60,615 nucleotides of DNA from Alphaproteobacteria bacterium (GTDB lineage: Bacteria > Pseudomonadota > Alphaproteobacteria > GCA-2731375). Where the stretch lies: contig JASLLM010000003.1 of assembly GCA_030747035.1 (NCBI GenBank), forward strand, positions 1 through 60,615, read 5' to 3'. The notes below the pieces were generated by a model. The model made no database searches. It worked only from the letters and a program-made list of their open reading frames with translations, and had not been told where the DNA came from. The translations under genes were made by a program, and so were the position numbers. Below, piece by piece: positions 56,700 through 60,615 of this stretch (position 1 is the stretch's first letter; the number at the start of each line of letters is the position of its first letter).

Positions 56700-59528
56700 T
56701 CAGGCCGCCGGCGCGGATGCGGTCTCGGCCACCGCGCCATTGCGGCGGCGTTGCAGCAGCACGATCAATCCCAACAGCAATAGCGCTGGAATGAACATTA
56801 GTTGTTTTATCGGTTGATCCGCCGGCGCCATGACGGTCAGGATCTTCTGATCGAAATCCAGTCCGGCCTTTTGCGCCGCGCTATCGAAGGCTGCGTTATC
56901 AATGGTGACGCCGCCGTCCTCGATCAGCAGTTCCAGACCGTAAGCCTCCAAACGCTCCGCCCCCGTCGGCTCGTCGGGCACCGCCAGCAGCGCCGTGAAG
57001 ACCACCGGTTCGCCGACATCGTTCTCGCCCTGGACGATCAGGCGCAACTCCGACCCTGGTGCCGCCTTGCCCACGACTTCGACAATTGCAGCCGGTTTTT
57101 CCTCAACAAACGGCGGCACGATCAGGTCCATCCAGAATCCCGGCCGGAATAGGCTGAAGGCAATCAGCACCAGCAGCACGGATTCCCAGATTTTACAGCG
57201 CGCCAGGAAGAAGCCCTGGGTGCCGGCGGTGAACAATAATATCGCCGCCGTGGCCACGACGAAGACGAAGGCGCCTTCGATCAGGGTCACGTCGATCAGC
57301 AACAGATCCGTGTTGAAGATAAAGAGGAACGGCAGCAGCGCCGTGCGCAGGGAATAAATGAAGGCGACAATACCGGTGCGGATCGGGTCGCCCCCCGAAA
57401 CGGCGGCGGCGGCGAACGAGGCCAGGCCAACGGGCGGCGTCACATCCGCCATGATGCCGAAATAGAAGACGAACAGGTGCACCGCGATCAACGGCACGAT
57501 CAGGCCGTTTTGTTGGCCGAGGCTGACGATCACCGGCGCCAACAGGGACGACACCACGATATAGTTCGCCGTGGTCGGCAGGCCCATGCCCAGGATCAGG
57601 CTGAGGATGGCAGTGAAGATCAGGATCAACAGGATCTGACCTTGCGAAAGGATCTCCACCAATTCCGCCAACACCAGCCCGACGCCGGTTTGCGAGACCG
57701 TGCCGACGATGACACCCGCGGCAGCGGTGGCGATGCCGATGCCGATCATGTTGCGGGCGCCTGAAATCATGCCGTCGATCAGCTCGTTAAAGCCCTGGGA
57801 AATCTTGCCGCTCAAATTCTCCTTGCGGAACATGGCGAACAAGGTCCGCTGGGTCAGAAGGATGAAAATCATCAGGGTGACGGCCCAGAAGGCGGACAGT
57901 TCAGGCGACAGCCGCTCCACCATCAGACACCAGATCAGCACCGAGACAGGCAACAGGAAATGCAGGCCCGCCATGACCGTCGGGCCCGGTTCCGGCAGGG
58001 CCACGATCGGCGCATTGGGATCATCGACCACCAGATCGGGATGGGCGGCGCACTTCGAAATCAGCCAGACGTAGATCACCAGAATGGCCGCCCCCGCAAT
58101 CCACGGGGTCAAGGTTGCGCCTGCCAGATCGCGGATCAGGTTGATGGCGAAAAAGGCCGCGAAGGCGCCAATGACGATGTTGCACAGAATGATGGCGCCG
58201 GTGGACAGCATCTTCTCCCGCGTGCCCTCCCCGGCCTGGGCGTTGAAGGTCTTCAGAACCCCGAACTCCAACGCCACCAACACCGCGATCACCAGCACCC
58301 GGTTGAGATTGCTCTCCAGCAGACTGAAGGCTTCCGACAGGTAATACAGCGCCCCGCCCATGGCCAGGATCGCCGCCAGGGTGATCCCGAACGACAACAG
58401 GGCCAGTTTCGCCGGTTTCGGCACCGTGGCCCGGGGCAGGCCCTGCATGTTCATCTTCATGGCTTCCAGATGCACGATGTAGACCAGAGCGATATAGGAA
58501 ATGATTGCCGGAACGAAGGCATGCTTGACCACTTCGAAATAGCTGATGTCCACATACTCGACCATCAGGAAGGCCGCCGCCCCCATCACGGGCGGCATGA
58601 TCTGGCCGTTGACCGAGGAGGCGACTTCCACGGCGCCGCTTTTCTCGGCCGAGAATCCGACCCGTTTCATCATCGGAATTGTAAAGGTACCCGTGGTCAC
58701 CACATTGGCAATGGAGGAGCCGGAGATAAGACCGGTCATGCCCGAAGCCACCACGGCGGCCTTGGCCGGTCCGCCGCGCATATGGCCCATCAGGGAAAAC
58801 GCCACCTTGATGAAATAGTTGCCGGCACCGGCTTTATCGAGAAGCGCACCAAACAGCACGAAGAGAAAAACCAGGCCCGTGGATACCCCCAGGGCAATAC
58901 CGAAGACGCCTTCCGATGACAGCCATTGATGATCGGCCACGGCGCCAAAGCTGGCGCCCTTCCAGGCCAGGATGCCCGGCGCGTATGGGCCAAGAAAGGT
59001 ATAGCCCAGGAACAGCGTCGCCACGACCATCAAGGGCGGGCCCAGGGCCCGCCGCGTAGCTTCCATCAGGACCACAATGCCAACACAGGCCACGACGATA
59101 TCCCAGGTATTCGGGTTGCCGGGCCGGTCCGACAGGCGGGAGCCCAGCAGTCTGTCCACCAGGGCGCTATCGAAGACGAACAGATACATGGTGGCCGCGA
59201 TGCCGATCAGCGCCAGGGCCCAATCGGCGGCCGGTATTCTGTTGCGCGGTGAATTCTTAAAGGCGGGATAGGCGAGAAAGGCCAGCAGTATGGAAAACGC
59301 CAGGTGTACCGGACGCGCTTCCTTGCCGGAAAAAACCCCCCAGTGCAGCATGAATGGCAGGGGCGAGGCGATCCAGACCTGCCACAGGGACCAGATCAAC
59401 GCCGTGGCGGCTAGAAAACGGACAATCAGGACATTGTCAGGCGTCCGCCCGCCGGTATCGGTTGATGCAACAAGATCGTCCAGTTCTTCCGTGCTTAACG
59501 GCCCGGTGGATTGGTCCCCGCTGCTCAT
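56700..59528 (-). CDS. TRAP transporter fused small/large permease (DctQM, TAXI type)
   Basis: 942 residues, very hydrophobic. An N-terminal soluble leader (about 40 residues) is followed by a DctQ-like block of four helices (residues ~40-180), then a DctM block of about 12 helices (IVVLMEATRRALGPPLMVVATL, IAAAAGVIVGTVSQTGVGL, LGMGLPTTANYIVVSSLLAPV, ADVTPPVGLASFAAAAVSGG). A C-terminal extension of about 170 residues (PPFVEEKPAAIVEVVG...) is periplasmic-like, followed by one last helix (LMFIPALLLLGLIVLL). The unit imports an organic acid using an ion gradient with the TAXI binding protein encoded upstream. It is 70 residues or more longer than many fusions. Confidence 0.93.
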   Translation of the reverse strand: MSSGDQSTGPLSTEELDDLVASTDTGGRTPDNVLIVRFLAATALIWSLWQVWIASPLPFMLHWGVFSGKEARPVHLAFSILLAFLAYPAFKNSPRNRIPAADWALALIGIAATMYLFVFDSALVDRLLGSRLSDRPGNPNTWDIVVACVGIVVLMEATRRALGPPLMVVATLFLGYTFLGPYAPGILAWKGASFGAVADHQWLSSEGVFGIALGVSTGLVFLFVLFGALLDKAGAGNYFIKVAFSLMGHMRGGPAKAAVVASGMTGLISGSSIANVVTTGTFTIPMMKRVGFSAEKSGAVEVASSVNGQIMPPVMGAAAFLMVEYVDISYFEVVKHAFVPAIISYIALVYIVHLEAMKMNMQGLPRATVPKPAKLALLSFGITLAAILAMGGALYYLSEAFSLLESNLNRVLVIAVLVALEFGVLKTFNAQAGEGTREKMLSTGAIILCNIVIGAFAAFFAINLIRDLAGATLTPWIAGAAILVIYVWLISKCAAHPDLVVDDPNAPIVALPEPGPTVMAGLHFLLPVSVLIWCLMVERLSPELSAFWAVTLMIFILLTQRTLFAMFRKENLSGKISQGFNELIDGMISGARNMIGIGIATAAAGVIVGTVSQTGVGLVLAELVEILSQGQILLILIFTAILSLILGMGLPTTANYIVVSSLLAPVIVSLGQQNGLIVPLIAVHLFVFYFGIMADVTPPVGLASFAAAAVSGGDPIRTGIVAFIYSLRTALLPFLFIFNTDLLLIDVTLIEGAFVFVVATAAILLFTAGTQGFFLARCKIWESVLLVLIAFSLFRPGFWMDLIVPPFVEEKPAAIVEVVGKAAPGSELRLIVQGENDVGEPVVFTALLAVPDEPTGAERLEAYGLELLIEDGGVTIDNAAFDSAAQKAGLDFDQKILTVMAPADQPIKQLMFIPALLLLGLIVLLQRRRNGAVAETASAPAA

Positions 59529-59576
59529 GGCGTGCCCCCCGCGATTGCAGACGAATTCAACAGATATAAAGGAAGC

Positions 59577-59602
59577 GGGGCGGCGTTTTCAGGCGCCGCC
59601 CC
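59577..59602 (-). terminator. GC-rich hairpin between TAXI receptor and TRAP permease
   Basis: Perfect 9-bp stem GGGGCGGCG / CGCCGCCCC with an 8-base loop (CCTGAAAA on the minus strand). It sits in the 87-base gap. The U tract is poor, so it may be an attenuator or mRNA-stabilising element giving more receptor than permease, a common arrangement for binding-protein transporters. Confidence 0.55.
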
Positions 59603-59615
59603 ATCCAGTTGGTTT

Positions 59616-60614
59616 CTACATCCAACCTTGTTCCTTGTAGTAGCGGAGCGCACCTTCATGCAGGGGCGCGGACAGATTGTTCACGATCATCTTCTTGGGA
59701 TCGAGATGGGCAAATGCCGGATGCATCTTGCGGAAACGCTTGATGTTGTCGAACACGGCCTTGACGATCTGATAGACCGTATCGGCATCCGTCGCGGTCG
59801 AGGAGACAAAGGTCGCGCCGACGCCAAACGTCGTGACGTCACCCTTGGTGCCCTTGTACATGCCGCCCGGAATGGTCGCCATGGCATAGTAGCCATTGTC
59901 GGCGGCCAGTTTCTGGATCACCGCGTTATCCACGTTGACGATCACCGCATCACAGGACGTGGTGGCTTCCTTGATCGAGCCATTGGGATGGCCAACCGTG
60001 AAGACCATGGCATCGATCTTGTTGTCGCACAGAGCAGCGGACTGCTCGGAGGATTTCAATTCCGAAGCCAGGGCGAAGTCGCCCATTTTCCAGCCCATCT
60101 TGTCCATCACCACTTCCATGGTGCCGCGCTGGCCGGAGCCGGGATTGCCGATGTTGACGCGCTTGCCCTTCAGGTCATCGAAATTCTTGATGCCGCTATC
60201 AGTGCGGGCAACGACGGTGAAGGGTTCGGGATGTACCGAGAAAACCGCGCGCAGGCCCTTGAAGGCACCTTTCGGAAATTGCTTCGGCGCGGTGCCGTTA
60301 TAGCCATGGTACTGCCAGTCGGATTGGGCCACGCCCATGTCCAGATCACCGGCGCGGATGCCATTGATATTCTTGGTCGAACCACCCGTGGTATGGGTGC
60401 ATTTGATATTGTGGTTCTTGGTCCCCTTGTTCACCAGCTTGCAGATCGCGCCGCCCACTTGATAGTAGACGCCGGTCTGACCGCCGGTCCCGATGGTGAT
60501 GAATTTCTGCGCCGCCTGGGCGCCCGTAAAGCTAACGGCTAGCTGTGGAGTCTCAATAGGTTGTTCACATCCAAGCCTGAACGGCTGATTGGTGGTTTTC
60601 TTTTTATCCCGGCA
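59616..60614 (-). CDS. TAXI-family TRAP transporter solute-binding subunit (5' end beyond window)
   Basis: At least 333 residues visible; no start codon exists in frame before the window edge, so the gene is cut. Segments: AQKFITIGTGGQTGVYYQVGGAICKL, THTTGGSTKNINGIRAGDLDMGVAQSDW, AVFSVHPEPFTVVARTDSGIKN, LKGKRVNIGNPGSGQRGTME, and KMHPAFAHLDPKKMI near the end, all typical of TAXI receptors. It is periplasmic and delivers the solute to the downstream fused permease. The readable upstream residues (KKKTTNQPFRLGCEQPIETPQLAVSFTGAQA) look unlike a normal signal peptide, see findings. Confidence 0.9.
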   Translation of the reverse strand, partial: CRDKKKTTNQPFRLGCEQPIETPQLAVSFTGAQAAQKFITIGTGGQTGVYYQVGGAICKLVNKGTKNHNIKCTHTTGGSTKNINGIRAGDLDMGVAQSDWQYHGYNGTAPKQFPKGAFKGLRAVFSVHPEPFTVVARTDSGIKNFDDLKGKRVNIGNPGSGQRGTMEVVMDKMGWKMGDFALASELKSSEQSAALCDNKIDAMVFTVGHPNGSIKEATTSCDAVIVNVDNAVIQKLAADNGYYAMATIPGGMYKGTKGDVTTFGVGATFVSSTATDADTVYQIVKAVFDNIKRFRKMHPAFAHLDPKKMIVNNLSAPLHEGALRYYKEQGWM

Positions 60615-60615
60615 T

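Noticed and set aside
1-60615. CRISPR arrays, tRNA or rRNA genes, insertion sequences, prophage
   Set aside because: I saw no direct-repeat arrays, no cloverleaf-like intergenic sequence, no transposase or integrase, and every gap is shorter than 300 bases.

Overview
This 60.6 kb window is GC-rich and almost wholly coding: 66 genes, no gap longer than 300 bases, and no rRNA, tRNA, CRISPR or insertion sequence that I can recognise. The protein families (several acyl-CoA dehydrogenases, crotonases, class III CoA-transferases, luciferase-like flavin oxidoreductases, a TAXI-type TRAP transporter, VGARL-type XRE regulators, GFA-domain proteins) and the codon bias suggest an aerobic, heterotrophic alphaproteobacterium of the Rhodospirillales type, probably free-living and possibly marine. 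That placement is inference from gene style; there is no phylogenetic marker that I could test.

Layout. 1-5.4 kb: end of a DHA2 efflux pump, a hypothetical protein whose tail looks like a CheY-docking peptide, a YkgJ cysteine-cluster protein with a carbamoyl-amino-acid hydrolase, a crotonase and a cupin. 5.5-9.4 kb: two XRE regulators, one apparently leaderless with a palindrome on its start codon, then EthD, GFA, metallo-beta-lactamase-fold and truncated-haemoglobin genes. 9.4-12.8 kb: a very tight four-gene operon (crotonase, GST, amidase, isochorismatase-fold hydrolase). 13-15.3 kb: two nearly identical luciferase-like oxidoreductases in tandem, each behind a copy of the same palindrome. 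15.4-25.8 kb: SDR, ketopantoate reductase, a nuclease-fold protein lacking its catalytic carboxylates, PagL, a third luciferase-like enzyme, two divergent acyl-CoA dehydrogenases, a MoxR/VWA pair and a diguanylate cyclase. 26-31.8 kb: tandem DUF2817 peptidases, another acyl-CoA dehydrogenase, and a GrdB-like SELENOPROTEIN read through an in-frame UGA, followed by a CoA-transferase. 31.8-36.5 kb: haemerythrin, tadA, rluB, rsmD, an S49 peptidase, GST and crotonase. 36.6-49.4 kb: aminotransferase, Fe-S oxidoreductase, a TfoX/nitrilase/ThDP-enzyme operon, methyltransferase, M19 dipeptidase, pentapeptide protein, a large sarcosine/dimethylglycine-dehydrogenase-like flavoprotein, an Ldh-type dehydrogenase and an alpha/beta hydrolase. 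49.7-60.6 kb: cysE-cysteine desulfurase-ferredoxin operon, acyl-CoA synthetase, GST, greB, CoA-transferase, and a universal stress protein/TRAP permease/TAXI receptor cluster reaching the right edge.

Taken together the genes describe uptake of organic acids (TRAP), CoA activation (acyl-CoA synthetase, CoA-transferases), oxidation (acyl-CoA dehydrogenases, crotonases), and hydrolysis of amides, nitriles and carbamoyl compounds, with flavin-dependent oxygen chemistry and glutathione enzymes for unusual substrates.

The most striking item is at 29640-30605. One reading frame is interrupted by a single UGA exactly where the glycine/sarcosine/betaine reductase B family carries its U-x-x-C motif, and a SECIS-like hairpin starts two bases after the UGA. 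A conventional annotation would split this gene or call it broken.
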